Assembly: GCF_011742875.1 (NCBI RefSeq)
Contig: NZ_JAAQTL010000001.1
Location: 1,426,001-1,490,000, forward strand
Direction of reading: 5' to 3'
DNA length: 64,000 bases
DNA from: Luteibacter yeojuensis
GTDB lineage: Bacteria; Pseudomonadota; Gammaproteobacteria; Xanthomonadales; Rhodanobacteraceae
A program made the position numbers and the translations under genes. Positions 38,029-47,438 of this stretch are shown one piece after another (the first letter of the stretch is position 1; each line of letters starts with the position of its first letter). The notes under the pieces are model-generated. The model did no database searches and was not told the DNA's origin. It saw nothing but the letters and a program-made list of their open reading frames with translations.

Positions 38029-38613
38029 GTGTCTCCGCAGCCCACCGTCGTCCTCGCCTCGACCTCCCGCTATCGGGCTGGGCTATTGCGCCGTCTCCTC
38101 GACCATTTCGAACAGGCCGCGCCCGGGACGAACGAGGCGCCCCTCGAAGGCGAGCGCCCCGCCGCGCGGGCGGCTCGCCTGGCCGAGGCCAAGGCGAGGG
38201 ACGTGGCCGCCGGCTTCCCCGGCGCGGTCGTCATCGGTTCCGACCAGGTGGCCGACCTCGAGGGCCGGGTGCTCGACAAGCCGGGTACCGTGCAGGGCGC
38301 GCATGCCCAGCTGGCGGCGAGTTCCGGCCGCGACGTGGTCTTCCACACGGCCGTCTGCGTGATCGACCTCCGCGGCGATGCGACCACGCATGTCGACGAG
38401 ACCCGGGTCCGCTTCCGCGAGCTCTCGGCCGACGACATCGCGCGTTACGTGGAACGCGAACGGCCCCTGGATTGCGCGGGGAGCTTCAAATGCGAAGGCC
38501 TCGGCATCGCGTTGTTTGAGCGGATCGACAACGAGGACCCGACGGCGTTGGTGGGCCTGCCATTGATCGCGACCTCACGCCTGCTGCGGGCCGCGGGCGT
38601 CGTTCTTCCCTGA
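38029..38613 (+). CDS. Maf/YceF-family nucleotide pyrophosphatase
   Basis: 194-aa Maf protein. It opens with VVLASTSRYRAGLLRR, has the conserved IGSDQVADLEG and KPGTVQGAHAQL motifs and, near the end, the segment SFKCEGLGIALFERIDNEDPTALVGLPL that marks the YceF subgroup, which hydrolyses 7-methyl-GTP in E. coli. It probably cleans modified nucleotides from the pool. GTG start directly after the preceding stop. Divergent from the DUF177-rpmF operon, a common arrangement. Confidence 0.92.
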   Translation: MSPQPTVVLASTSRYRAGLLRRLLDHFEQAAPGTNEAPLEGERPAARAARLAEAKARDVAAGFPGAVVIGSDQVADLEGRVLDKPGTVQGAHAQLAASSGRDVVFHTAVCVIDLRGDATTHVDETRVRFRELSADDIARYVERERPLDCAGSFKCEGLGIALFERIDNEDPTALVGLPLIATSRLLRAAGVVLP

Positions 38614-38624
38614 GATAGCTTCTG

Positions 38625-38705
38625 AAGGAACGGCTATAGCGACGAGGGAATGTGCCTCACCGCTTCATCGCTTCGTTGGCTTCTCGCCGCTATAGCGGCT
38701 CCTAC
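38625..38705. repeat. Inverted REP-like pair overlapping the GT39 stop codon
   Basis: A decayed copy at about 38625-38646 (GCTATAGCGACGAG end) and a perfect inverted copy at 38683-38705. The TAG stop of the GT39 gene (38702-38704) lies within the perfect copy. Confidence 0.8.
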
Positions 38706-40294
38706 AGACTTCCGGCCTTATATGCGGACATCCACACGACGCAATCGTCCGGATTGCCGGCCTGACCGCGAGACGGGCGCGCCCTGCCCTCGTACAACGC
38801 GAAGCTGCGCCGCTTATCGAACGCTTCCACGCGTCCGGCCGGCCGCACGATATCCACGCGCGCGCAGATCGACCCGAGCCAACGGCGTGCCTCCACGTCG
38901 TGCAACTTCGATTCGTCGACCGCGAGCAGGATCCTGCTTCCCGCGTGCGTCGCAAGACCCGCCTCGTCGAGCCCCCATGCCGCAAGCTGCGGCGCGCGGC
39001 CATGCTTCACGTTCAGTGGGCTGTCCAGCGAATACACCGTATGCGCCGCGCCAAGTTCGAAGCGCAGCTCCGCGGCGAGCATGAAATTGTCGGCGACGAC
39101 GATCGCGTCCGGCGCCGCATCGAGTTCGCGCTTCACCGCCGCCGCGCTTTCGCGCCAGCCGGTGAAGTTGGTGGGAAACGCCTTCATGCCGGCGAGCACG
39201 GTCGCGCCGTGCGTGGATGCGGCGAGGCCGAGGTAACCGAGCCCCGCGGCCAGCCCGAGCCCGGCCAGCGCGAATCCCGCGTAGACGGTGCGCCGCCACG
39301 CCGTCCCCGCCTCGCGCAGGAAAAACGGCAGCGCGATGCACGCCACGAGGTAGCCAGGCAGCGGCCAGTGCGCGCGGAAGCGCAGGTCGTCGGCGAACAG
39401 GCCGAGGACGAAGTACGCCACGACGAAGGTTCCGGCGACGACGGCGATGGCATCGAACGGCGCTTCCGCGCGCCGGCGCCAGGCACGCCAGATGGCCCAG
39501 AGCATCGCCGCCCAGGCCAGGGGCGTACAGGCCACCGCTTGCTCGAGCGGTTGCGCCAGCGCATCCGCGTGGAATTGCCAGGGGTTCCGGTCCAGCAGCT
39601 GGAAAGCCAAGCCCGCGCCGTGCGCAGCGAGGTTGTAGAGCACGATGGGCAGCAGGCCGAGCGCGGCCACGCCCATCGCCATCCAGAAGCCCGGACGCCG
39701 CCACTGCCTCCGGCCGCGCGGTGTGAGCAGCAGGAACAACAGGCCACCCAGCATCGGCATGGCCGCCCGGTAGTGTGTCATCCACGCGATGGCGAGGCCG
39801 CCGCCGAGGAGGAGCCAGTCGCGGATGCGGTTCCGCTCCAGCGCGGCGAGGAGGCCCTGCAACGCGAGCAAGGTGGCGAACGTCAGCGGGACATCGGGCA
39901 ACGCGAGCACGCCGAGGCTGCCCACCAGCGGAAGCAGCGTCACGAACGTGGCCGCCTGCCAGCGCGCCGCCTCGTCCCCGTCACGCGCGGCCATCGCCCC
40001 CACCTGCCAGGGCAGGAGCGCGCCGAGGATCAGAAACGGCAGGCGCATGGGCAACAGTCCATGGCCGAACAGTCCTTCGGAAAGCGCGATCAGCCAGGCA
40101 GTCAGCGGCGGAAGGTCGCTGTAGCCCCAGGCGGGCGCGAGGCTCTCCTGCCAATAAAAGGCCTCGTCACCGAAAGGCGACAAGCTGCACGCTATCACCA
40201 GCTTCACGACACACGCCACCACGAACACGGCGAGAAAGATGCCTCGCCAGGATCGCGCGTGCGCGGCTACACTCGAACGCTCACCCATCGACAT
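38702..40294 (-). CDS. GT39-family (PMT/ArnT-like) membrane glycosyltransferase
   Basis: 530-aa polytopic membrane protein. The first periplasmic loop after helix 1 holds SPFGDEAFYWQES, the Asp-Glu motif of GT-C glycosyltransferases such as ArnT and protein mannosyltransferases, which use lipid-linked sugar donors. About ten to twelve helices follow, then a soluble C-terminal domain (about 380-530). Target unknown; lipid A or a protein are possible. The ATG at 40294 lies 29 bp from the divergent moxR start. Its stop codon comes from a REP element. Confidence 0.85.
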   Translation of the reverse strand: MSMGERSSVAAHARSWRGIFLAVFVVACVVKLVIACSLSPFGDEAFYWQESLAPAWGYSDLPPLTAWLIALSEGLFGHGLLPMRLPFLILGALLPWQVGAMAARDGDEAARWQAATFVTLLPLVGSLGVLALPDVPLTFATLLALQGLLAALERNRIRDWLLLGGGLAIAWMTHYRAAMPMLGGLLFLLLTPRGRRQWRRPGFWMAMGVAALGLLPIVLYNLAAHGAGLAFQLLDRNPWQFHADALAQPLEQAVACTPLAWAAMLWAIWRAWRRRAEAPFDAIAVVAGTFVVAYFVLGLFADDLRFRAHWPLPGYLVACIALPFFLREAGTAWRRTVYAGFALAGLGLAAGLGYLGLAASTHGATVLAGMKAFPTNFTGWRESAAAVKRELDAAPDAIVVADNFMLAAELRFELGAAHTVYSLDSPLNVKHGRAPQLAAWGLDEAGLATHAGSRILLAVDESKLHDVEARRWLGSICARVDIVRPAGRVEAFDKRRSFALYEGRARPSRGQAGNPDDCVVWMSAYKAGSL

Positions 40295-40323
40295 GGCCAG
40301 GCCGGGGGGCACACGCATCGATC

Positions 40324-41265
40324 ATGTCCGCGACGAATCCACACCACGACGAAATGCTCAGGCACCGGCTGGACGCCGCCCTCGCCCAGGTCAACGGCGT
40401 ACTGCTGGGCAAGCCGCGCCAGGTGAAGCTGGCCTTCACCTGCCTGATCGCCGGCGGCCACCTGCTGCTCGAAGATGTGCCGGGCGTGGGCAAGACCACG
40501 CTGGCGCATGCGCTAGCGGCGACGTTCGACCTCGAATTCCAGCGCATCCAGTTCACCAGCGACTTGTTGCCCTCGGACATTATCGGCGTGAGCGTGTACG
40601 AGCGCGAGACGGGCGAGTTCCGCTTCCACCCAGGCCCCATCTTCACCAGCCTGCTGCTCGCCGACGAGATCAACCGTGCGACGCCGAAATCGCAGAGCGC
40701 GCTGCTCGAGGCGATGGCCGAGGGCCAGACGACGGTGGACGGCGTGACCCGCGAACTGCCGAAGCCGTTCTTCGTCGTCGCGACGCAGAATCCGCTGGAT
40801 CTCGCCGGCACGTTCCCCCTGCCCGATTCGCAGCTCGACCGCTTCATGCTCCGCCTGAGCCTCGATTATCCCGACCCGGCCGCGGAACGGGCGCTCCTCA
40901 CCGGCGAGGACCGGCGCGACATGATGGCCTCGCTCGCGCCGCGTCTCGACGTGGCGGCCATCGGCCAGCTGCATGCGGCGGCCCTCGCGATCAAGGTCAG
41001 CGGAACGCTGCTCGATTACCTGCAGGCCCTGCTCAGTGCCAGCCGCAAGCACAATGAGGTGCGCGTGGGGCTGTCGCCTCGCGCGGGCCTCGCCTTGCTG
41101 GCGGCGGCGCGCGCCTGGGCGTTGATCAGCGGACGCGATTACGTCATTCCGGAAGACCTGCAGACGGTGTTCGTGCCCGCGGCCGCCCATCGCCTCGTGC
41201 CCGCGCGCGGCAGCCTTCGCGAAGCCATCGCGCGCGCCATCCTTGCCGAGACGCCGGTGCCCTGA
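40324..41265 (+). CDS. MoxR-family AAA+ ATPase
   Basis: 313-aa chaperone-like ATPase. Walker A is DVPGVGKTTL (about 51-60), Walker B LLADEINR (about 109-116) with the typical MoxR continuation ATPKSQSALLEAMAEGQTT, and sensor 1 VVATQNP. MoxR proteins act with DUF58 and VWA partners in maturing enzymes or envelope complexes. The ATG at 40324 starts at the family's usual point; the open frame further upstream is shadow. It overlaps the DUF58 gene as TGATG. Confidence 0.93.
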   Translation: MSATNPHHDEMLRHRLDAALAQVNGVLLGKPRQVKLAFTCLIAGGHLLLEDVPGVGKTTLAHALAATFDLEFQRIQFTSDLLPSDIIGVSVYERETGEFRFHPGPIFTSLLLADEINRATPKSQSALLEAMAEGQTTVDGVTRELPKPFFVVATQNPLDLAGTFPLPDSQLDRFMLRLSLDYPDPAAERALLTGEDRRDMMASLAPRLDVAAIGQLHAAALAIKVSGTLLDYLQALLSASRKHNEVRVGLSPRAGLALLAAARAWALISGRDYVIPEDLQTVFVPAAAHRLVPARGSLREAIARAILAETPVP

Positions 41266-42221
41266 TGCCGCCTCGGGCCCAGCGGCTTGTCGCCTGGGCG
41301 GAACGCCGCCTGCCTTCGCTGACCCGGTTCCGCCGGCCGGAGCCTTTGCCGATCCAGCTCCACCGCCGGCGCATCTACATCGTGCCCACGGGTTTCGGCA
41401 TCGGCTTCTCCGTGCTGCTCGCGGTGATGCTGGTCGGCGCGTTGAACTACGCGAACAACGCCGCGCTGATGCTCACCTGCCTGCTCGGCGCCGCCGCCGT
41501 GGGCAGCATGCTGGTCGCCTTCCGCGTCCTCAACGGTCTTACCATCGGTGGCGTGCGCGCGGGCACGGCGCGTGCCGGCGAAACCATCCACGTCTCGCTC
41601 GACGTCGGCGCCAGCCAGCGCGAACGCATGGCGGTGCGGCTCGACGTCGGCCTTCGCGAATTCGTGTTCGTCGTGCCGGCTGGTGGCGCGACCACCGTGG
41701 AGTTCGAGTTGCCCACCGAGTTTCGCGGCTGGCTGGCCCTGCCGCGTATGCGCGTGCACAGCCGCTGGCCGCTGGGCCTGTTCCGCGTGTGGAGCTGGCT
41801 GCATCCCGACCGGCCGGTGCTCGTCTATCCGCGTCCCGAGGCCCTCGGCCCGAAACCGTTCGAGCCGCGCGGCGACACCGACCGCGGACGCCCGCGTCCC
41901 GGCGACGAGCCGGCCGCGCTGCGCGAATACCGCCCGGGCGATCCGCGCCGGCAGATCGCCTGGAAACTCAGCGCGCGCCACCACGGCCTGCTGGTGAAAG
42001 ACCTCGAACAACCCGCGCCGCAGGAAGACTGGCGGCTGGACTGGGACGGCATGCACGGCCTGGACGACGAGTCGCGCATCGCCCGGCTCGCGCGCTGGAT
42101 CGACGAGGCGAGGGAATCCGGACGGCGCTGGAGCCTGCGCCTTCCGGACGGCTATTTCGACGTCGCCCAGGGCGACGAGCACTACCACCGCTGCATGACC
42201 GCCCTGGCGTTGCGCCCATGA
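41265..42221 (+). CDS. DUF58-domain membrane protein
   Basis: 318-aa protein with two N-terminal transmembrane helices (about 38-75) and a C-terminal DUF58 domain carrying the signature GDEPAALREYRPGDPRRQIAWKLSARHHGLLVKDLE. DUF58 is found next to MoxR ATPases almost everywhere and resembles a degenerate VWA fold. Coupled to moxR by TGATG and to tgpA by ATGA. Exact role unknown. Confidence 0.92.
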   Translation: MPPRAQRLVAWAERRLPSLTRFRRPEPLPIQLHRRRIYIVPTGFGIGFSVLLAVMLVGALNYANNAALMLTCLLGAAAVGSMLVAFRVLNGLTIGGVRAGTARAGETIHVSLDVGASQRERMAVRLDVGLREFVFVVPAGGATTVEFELPTEFRGWLALPRMRVHSRWPLGLFRVWSWLHPDRPVLVYPRPEALGPKPFEPRGDTDRGRPRPGDEPAALREYRPGDPRRQIAWKLSARHHGLLVKDLEQPAPQEDWRLDWDGMHGLDDESRIARLARWIDEARESGRRWSLRLPDGYFDVAQGDEHYHRCMTALALRP

Positions 42222-44212
42222 CCGGCTTCCGCCCCTCCCTCCGGCGAAAGCCGTCGAGCGAGCCGATACTGGACAGGCGGCCGTTCGACCTGCTCTGCCT
42301 CACCATGGGTTTCGTGCTGCTGGTGCACGCGGCGCACCTGCCATGGTGGCTCACGACGGTGCTGGCGATCGTCCTCGTCGCGCGCTGGCAGCAGCGCCGC
42401 AGCGGCGGCCGGAACGCGCCGATCTGGATCAAGTTGCCGCTCATCGGCCTGCTGCTGGGCACCGTGATCGTGCAGAACGGCACCCTCTTCGGGCGCGAAC
42501 CCGGCAGCGCGTTCGCCGTCGGCCTGCTCGTCCTCAAGCTGCTCGAGAGCGAACATCGCCGCGATGCGCGCGTCGGCATCGCCTTCGCCTGCTTTGCGCT
42601 CATGAGCGCCCTGCTCTTCGACCAGGGCCTGGTCGCGAGTTTCTTCGTCTGCCTGGGTATCGTCCCCGCGCTTGCGACACTGCGCTCGCTGGAAGAAGTC
42701 GAGCCACAGGCCACGCCCTGGGCGCGCGAATTCACGCCGGTGCTGCTCGCCCTGCTCGCCGCCGTCCCGTTGTCGCTGTTCGCCTTCCTCTTCGTGCCGC
42801 GCCTCAGTTCGCCGCTGTGGGGCACGCCGCAAAGCGGCCAGGCCGTCACGGGGCTTTCGAACCGGCTGGCTCCCGGCGACATGCTCGACCTGATGACCGA
42901 CGACACGCCGGCGCTGCGGGTGACCTTCACCGGCGCGCCGCCGCCGAACGCCGCACGCTATTTCCGCGCCTATACGATGCAATCGTTCGACGGCAAGGGC
43001 TGGAGCCCCGGTTACCGCAACTCGCGCCGCCCGCCATCGAGGGCCGACTACGGTAGTCAGTTCGCGTACCAGTTCTCCATGGAACCCACGCACGACCGGG
43101 TGCTGCCGATGCTCGACCTTCCCACCGCGGCACCGGCCGACGCGATCATGCGGGCCGACCATACCGTGCTGGCGAAGCGGCGCGTCGACGAGGTCACATC
43201 GTTCACCGGCTACGCCGCCAGCACCTATCGGCTCGAACCGTCGCTCGACGACGAGGTGCGCCGCGAAAACCTGCAACTCCCCGCCGGGGTGGGCCCTCAG
43301 GCGCGCGCACTCGCGGCGTCCTGGGTCGAGCGCTACGGCGAAGACCGCGCGGCGATCGCCCGCGCCGCGCTCGCGATGTTTCACACGAATTTCTCTTACA
43401 CGCTCGCCCCGGAACCGCTCGGACGCGATCGCATCGACGACTTCCTGTTCGCGACCCGCGAGGGCTATTGCGAGCACTACGCTTCCGCCTTCACGTTCCT
43501 CATGCGCGCCGCGGGCATTCCGGCGCGTGTCGTCACGGGATACCAGGGCGGCTACTGGAACGGCACGGCCCGCTACCTCCTGGTCCGCCGGTCGGACGCG
43601 CATGCCTGGTCGGAGGTATGGCTGGAAGGCCGCGGGTGGGTCCGCTTCGATCCCACCGCGGCGGTACGTCCGGAACGCGTGCAGCTGGGTGCCGCCGCGG
43701 CGAACGCGGGACACGGCGGCGACGAAGGCCTGCTCGACTTCCCCTGGCTGCGCGACCTCCGCGACCGCTGGGACGTCGTCAACCAATGGTGGAACCGGGG
43801 CGTTATCGGTTTCGACGCGCTGCGTCAGCAGGGACTGCTGCAGCCGTTCGGCATCGCCCGCGCCGAGGTGTCGGACCTGGCTATGATCTTCGCCGTCGGT
43901 TGTGCCGTGCTGGTCGCCGTCGCGCTGGGTTGGGCCTTGTTCCAGCGCCGCGAGGGCGATGCCCTCGACGCGTCGATGCGCCGGCTCCAGCGGAAGCTCG
44001 CCAGGGCGGGCGTGTCGCGAAGGACCGGTGAAGGACCGAGGCATTTCCTTGCACGCGCCGCACGCGCGTTGCCCGGGCAAAGAAATGCGTTGGAAAGGTT
44101 GAGCGAGCTTTACTTGCGGTCGCGCTACGGGCATGACGAACCGCCGCCTGAATCGGTCACCCGGTTCCGGCGCGAGGTGAAGGAATTAAAGACGCGCCGC
44201 GTGGTCAAATAG
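42218..44212 (+). CDS. tgpA: TgpA-like transmembrane transglutaminase
   Basis: 664-aa protein with a DUF3488 membrane part (about six helices in residues 20-205), a periplasmic transglutaminase domain and a last helix (about 545-565) before a cytoplasmic DUF4129-like tail. The triad is complete: Cys418 in GYCEHYA, His462 in DAHAWSEVW, and Asp478 in FDPTAA. In Pseudomonas aeruginosa TgpA is essential and lies in the same MoxR-DUF58-TgpA operon. It probably modifies periplasmic proteins or peptidoglycan. Confidence 0.92.
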   Translation: MTGFRPSLRRKPSSEPILDRRPFDLLCLTMGFVLLVHAAHLPWWLTTVLAIVLVARWQQRRSGGRNAPIWIKLPLIGLLLGTVIVQNGTLFGREPGSAFAVGLLVLKLLESEHRRDARVGIAFACFALMSALLFDQGLVASFFVCLGIVPALATLRSLEEVEPQATPWAREFTPVLLALLAAVPLSLFAFLFVPRLSSPLWGTPQSGQAVTGLSNRLAPGDMLDLMTDDTPALRVTFTGAPPPNAARYFRAYTMQSFDGKGWSPGYRNSRRPPSRADYGSQFAYQFSMEPTHDRVLPMLDLPTAAPADAIMRADHTVLAKRRVDEVTSFTGYAASTYRLEPSLDDEVRRENLQLPAGVGPQARALAASWVERYGEDRAAIARAALAMFHTNFSYTLAPEPLGRDRIDDFLFATREGYCEHYASAFTFLMRAAGIPARVVTGYQGGYWNGTARYLLVRRSDAHAWSEVWLEGRGWVRFDPTAAVRPERVQLGAAAANAGHGGDEGLLDFPWLRDLRDRWDVVNQWWNRGVIGFDALRQQGLLQPFGIARAEVSDLAMIFAVGCAVLVAVALGWALFQRREGDALDASMRRLQRKLARAGVSRRTGEGPRHFLARAARALPGQRNALERLSELYLRSRYGHDEPPPESVTRFRREVKELKTRRVVK

Positions 44213-44255
44213 GGGCATGGTATCGGCCGTGCCCCGGTATTCCAGGAGACGTGAC

Positions 44256-44849
44256 ATGTCCATGTACAAACCGCTGGCCATCGCCGCGGCGACTCTCGCA
44301 CTCGGCGCCTGCGCCACGGTGCCCCAGCCGCTACAGGGCCAGTTCAACAACGTATCCACGGCCGGTGCCCAGCAGGGCGGCGCGCCGGGCGCCAAGGTGC
44401 GTTGGGGCGGCGAGATCATCAAGACCGAGCCGGGTCCGCAGCAGACCTGCTTCTTCGTCCTGTCCGAGCCGCTGGACGACCAGGCGCGGCCCACCGCGGG
44501 CAAGAGCGAAAGCCAGGGCCGCTTCGTCGCCTGCCGCGACGGCTTCTACGATCCGGAAGTGTTCACCCGCGGCCGCGAGATCACGGTCACCGGCACGCTG
44601 CATGGCGCGGTCACGCAAAAAGTCGGCGAATTCGATTACGCCTACCCGCGCGTCGAGGCCGACGTGGTTTATCTGTGGCCGAAGCGCGTTCCGGTCACCC
44701 GCTACCCGCCAGGTTTCTACGACCCGTTCTGGGGACCGGGCTGGGGTCCGTACGGTTACGGCCCGTGGGGCGATCCGTTCTGGTACCGCCCGCGCACGAT
44801 CATCGTGCCGCGTCCGGTCTACCACCACCCGCCCCCGCCTCGTAAATGA
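44256..44849 (+). CDS. Slp-family outer membrane lipoprotein
   Basis: 197-aa lipoprotein with lipobox LGAC (Cys19). The body matches the starvation lipoprotein Slp/YeaY family: GQFNNVSTAGAQ near the mature start, VRWGGEIIK, and the strand pattern FVACRDGFYDPEVFTRGREITVTGTL. The C-terminus is rich in Gly, Pro, Trp and Tyr (FWGPGWGPYGYGPWG) and ends in His/Pro, unusual for E. coli Slp. AGGAG lies 7 bases before the ATG at 44256. Role in the outer membrane is poorly known; acid stress for E. coli Slp. Followed by a strong terminator. Confidence 0.9.
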   Translation: MSMYKPLAIAAATLALGACATVPQPLQGQFNNVSTAGAQQGGAPGAKVRWGGEIIKTEPGPQQTCFFVLSEPLDDQARPTAGKSESQGRFVACRDGFYDPEVFTRGREITVTGTLHGAVTQKVGEFDYAYPRVEADVVYLWPKRVPVTRYPPGFYDPFWGPGWGPYGYGPWGDPFWYRPRTIIVPRPVYHHPPPPRK

Positions 44850-44858
44850 GGCAACAAG

Positions 44859-44887
44859 AAAAGCCGGCGCAAGCCGGCTTTTTTGTT
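44859..44887 (+). terminator. Rho-independent terminator after the Slp gene
   Basis: AAGCCGGC (44861-44868) and GCCGGCTT (44873-44880) with a GCAA loop, then a TTTTTTGTTTT tract. Confidence 0.92.
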
Positions 44888-45076
44888 TTCCGGCATGCCT
44901 TCGACCGGATCCACGCTCCTACCATCAAGCGTCGTCGGCATTGCCCGGGGAAGGGGGCGTGAGTCCTGCCGATTCGCGGCCATATAGACCAAATTGGCTA
45001 TATGCGGGGCTCTCAGCTCATCTAGAGTGACGGCCAAGAGCTGTGATGCTCTGCCCCATCCCGGAGCAATAAACAC

Positions 45077-46087
45077 ATGGACGTCGTCATTTACCGCCTG
45101 TACCGGGTCGTCGGTGTCGCTCTTTTCGCCGTGCTCACCGCCTGCGCGACACAGACCCCCGTCTCCCATCGGACCGATGCCGGGTCCGTCGCCTCAACCG
45201 CTTACGCGGCGCACCCAGCCAGCACGGCCACCTTGGGGGCCACGGGTTCCGCCCCGCAACAGGTGCAACCCGACGGGCCGACCGTCGCGAGGCACCTGAC
45301 CGAGCGCTACACGGATGTCTCGGCAAACTGCGGCTCCGCCCAGCGCCCGTCGTTCCTCTGCTCCGGCGTTCTCTTCAGGGCTACCGTTCCCGGACCCTAC
45401 CATTCATGGAATCCGAATCCCTCGAACCCCAAGGGGACCGTATCGTTTTCATGGCTGCGCAAGGACGCGAAGTTCCGCACTATCTATACACCCCGGTATT
45501 CGAACGGCTTCATCTTCCTTCCCAACGTGTATGCCGACGATTACGGTTTCCACGAGACGGAAGTGGTGTGCGTGTATCCCATCGATGCGCATACAGACTC
45601 ACGCTCCGATCTCGGTTGCGGTCCGCTTCCGAACAACCCATCCGCCAGCGCCACCTGCAGCAAACTGGGCATCACGACAGGCGCGGCGTGGGTCGCACAT
45701 TATCGGAAGGGCAACGTTCCTGAGTACATGTGCAGTTTTTACGTCTCCATCGGCACCGCCAATTCCGCGGTAACGTTCTCGAGGATGGGCGAAGCCATGC
45801 GCAGCCTCCCCGAAACCTTCTATGCGATCACTCCCGGCCGTAGCTACACGAACGAACTATTGGTTCGCGCATGGCCGCAAAATATCCATGCCACCGTACC
45901 GATCGAGGCGTTTTTTTATCAGATGGGCGCCATCAACGGCCTGGCGAATGCGCAAGCCGATCAGCGCGATTTCTTTACGACGTCCCGACGCTGGGTGCCC
46001 GTCATACGCATGACCATGCCTCAAGCCGCCTCACAGGACGCGACCTTCCAATACCTGCCCAACGAGCAGGCGGTGGCCAGGCCGTAA
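45077..46087 (+). CDS. Lipoprotein resembling halovibrin (HvnA/HvnC) proteins
   Basis: 336-aa predicted lipoprotein: helix about 10-20 and lipobox LTAC (Cys23), followed by a low-complexity linker (30-65). The folded part (75-336) has the pattern CGSAQRPSFLCSGVLFRAT and GTVSFSWLRKDAKF, which I associate with halovibrin-like proteins of Pseudomonas and Vibrio; Vibrio halovibrins are secreted NAD glycohydrolases/ADP-ribosyltransferases. Arg101, the SFS at 123-125 and Glu160/Glu162 (HETE) could form an R-S-E type active site, but this is inference. Six or more cysteines suggest disulfides. GGAG stands 11 bases before the ATG. No partner gene is seen; function unproven. Confidence 0.6.
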   Translation: MDVVIYRLYRVVGVALFAVLTACATQTPVSHRTDAGSVASTAYAAHPASTATLGATGSAPQQVQPDGPTVARHLTERYTDVSANCGSAQRPSFLCSGVLFRATVPGPYHSWNPNPSNPKGTVSFSWLRKDAKFRTIYTPRYSNGFIFLPNVYADDYGFHETEVVCVYPIDAHTDSRSDLGCGPLPNNPSASATCSKLGITTGAAWVAHYRKGNVPEYMCSFYVSIGTANSAVTFSRMGEAMRSLPETFYAITPGRSYTNELLVRAWPQNIHATVPIEAFFYQMGAINGLANAQADQRDFFTTSRRWVPVIRMTMPQAASQDATFQYLPNEQAVARP

Positions 46088-46129
46088 TGCCTGGACGCGA
46101 CCGCCCGGACAGGCCTGACACCTGACAGG

Positions 46130-46474
46130 TCAGCCCGGGGGCCAGGTCATGTGCCGGCCCGCGAGCAGGTGCACATGGATGTGGAAGACGGTCTGGCCGC
46201 CGTGGGTGTTGGTGTTGACCACGGTACGGTAACCGTCCTGCGCGAAGCCCTGTGCCTTCGCATAAGCCGCCGCCGCCAGCAGCAACTTGCCCAGGAGTTC
46301 GGCGTCACCCGCGGTCGCATCGTTCAACGTGGCGATGGCGCGCTTCGGAATGAACAACACGTGCACCGGGGCCTGCGGGTTGAGGTCGCGGAAGGCCAGT
46401 ACCTCGTCGTCTTCGTAGACGATGTCGGCGGGGATCTCGCGGCGGACGATCTTGGCGAAAATGGTGTCGGTCAT
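46130..46474 (-). CDS. HIT-family (HinT-like) nucleotide hydrolase
   Basis: 114-aa histidine-triad protein. The triad HIHVHLLAG near residues 97-105 and the N-terminal TIFAKIVRREIPADIVYEDD match bacterial HinT, a purine nucleoside phosphoramidase. Last gene of a dnaX-ebfC-recR-hinT run on the minus strand, 17 bp after recR. Confidence 0.94.
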   Translation of the reverse strand: MTDTIFAKIVRREIPADIVYEDDEVLAFRDLNPQAPVHVLFIPKRAIATLNDATAGDAELLGKLLLAAAAYAKAQGFAQDGYRTVVNTNTHGGQTVFHIHVHLLAGRHMTWPPG

Positions 46475-46491
46475 CGGAAGTCCCTGTGCTA

Positions 46492-47094
46492 TCAGCCGAG
46501 CGATTGCCGGCTGCCGAAGGCGTGGGCCAGCGTGCCGCGGTCGACGAACTCGAGTTCGCCGCCCAGCGGTACGCCATGGGCGAGGCGCGTGGCGCGGATG
46601 CCGGCGGCTTTCGCCAGCTGGCCGATGTAATGGGCGGTGGCTTCGCCTTCCACGGTCGGGTTGGTTGCGATGATCATTTCCTCGACATCGCCCTCACCCA
46701 GACGTTCCGCCAGCAGCGGCAGGCCCAGTTCGTCCGGGCCGAGACCGTCGAGCGGCGACAGCCGGCCCAGCAGCACGAAGTAGTGGCCGCGGTAGCCGGT
46801 GGCCTGCTCGATCGCGGCAAGGTCGGAAGGCGACTCGACCACGCACAGCACCTGCCGGTCGCGGCTGGCGTTCGCGCACAGCGAACAGACCGGCGTTTCG
46901 CTGAAGTTGCGGCAGCGCGTGCAGTTGCCCACGTCGCGCATGGCGGACTCCAGCGCGGAGGCAAGGCGCAGCCCCCCCTGGCGCTCGCGCTCCAGCAGGT
47001 GGAAAGCCATGCGCTGCGCGCTCTTGGCACCGACGCCGGGAAGGCAGCGCAAAGCGTCGATCAGTTCGCCGAGGAGGCGGGAGCCGTTGCTCAT
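46492..47094 (-). CDS. recR: Recombination protein RecR
   Basis: 200-aa DNA-binding ring protein of the RecFOR repair pathway. N-terminal HhH region [20 protein letters not shown], a four-Cys zinc finger ([16 protein letters not shown], Cys58-73) and a Toprim domain beginning VLCVVES are all present. It lies 20 bp downstream of ebfC, the usual neighbour. Confidence 0.96.
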   Translation of the reverse strand: MSNGSRLLGELIDALRCLPGVGAKSAQRMAFHLLERERQGGLRLASALESAMRDVGNCTRCRNFSETPVCSLCANASRDRQVLCVVESPSDLAAIEQATGYRGHYFVLLGRLSPLDGLGPDELGLPLLAERLGEGDVEEMIIATNPTVEGEATAHYIGQLAKAAGIRATRLAHGVPLGGELEFVDRGTLAHAFGSRQSLG

Positions 47095-47114
47095 CGTAGG
47101 TGGCGCTCAGACCG

Positions 47115-47438
47115 TCAGAACGGCATCTTGAAGCCGGGCGGCAGGTTGAGGCCGGCGGTGACGCCGCCCAGACGGCTGCGGCTCAGTTCGGCGATCTTGT
47201 TCACCGCGTCGTTGATCGCGGCGGCGACCAGGTCCTCGGCCATCTCCGGATCGTCGGCGAAGGCCTGACGATCGATATGCACCGCGCGCACCTCGTGGCC
47301 ACCGCTCATCGTGACGGTGACGAGACCACCGCCGGCGCTGCCGGTGATTTCCGTCTTGGCGAGTTCGTCCTGCGCACGCTTCATCTCGTCCTGCATGCGC
47401 TGGGCCTGCTGCATCAGCTGACCGATTTGACCTTTCAC
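47115..47438 (-). CDS. YbaB/EbfC nucleoid-associated protein
   Basis: 107-aa dimeric DNA-binding protein of the YbaB/EbfC family. The N-terminal helix KGQIGQLMQQAQRMQDEMKR and the central EITGSAGGGLVTVTMSGGHEVR are diagnostic. The GTG start overlaps the dnaX stop as GTGA. Conserved between dnaX and recR. Confidence 0.94.
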   Translation of the reverse strand: MKGQIGQLMQQAQRMQDEMKRAQDELAKTEITGSAGGGLVTVTMSGGHEVRAVHIDRQAFADDPEMAEDLVAAAINDAVNKIAELSRSRLGGVTAGLNLPPGFKMPF

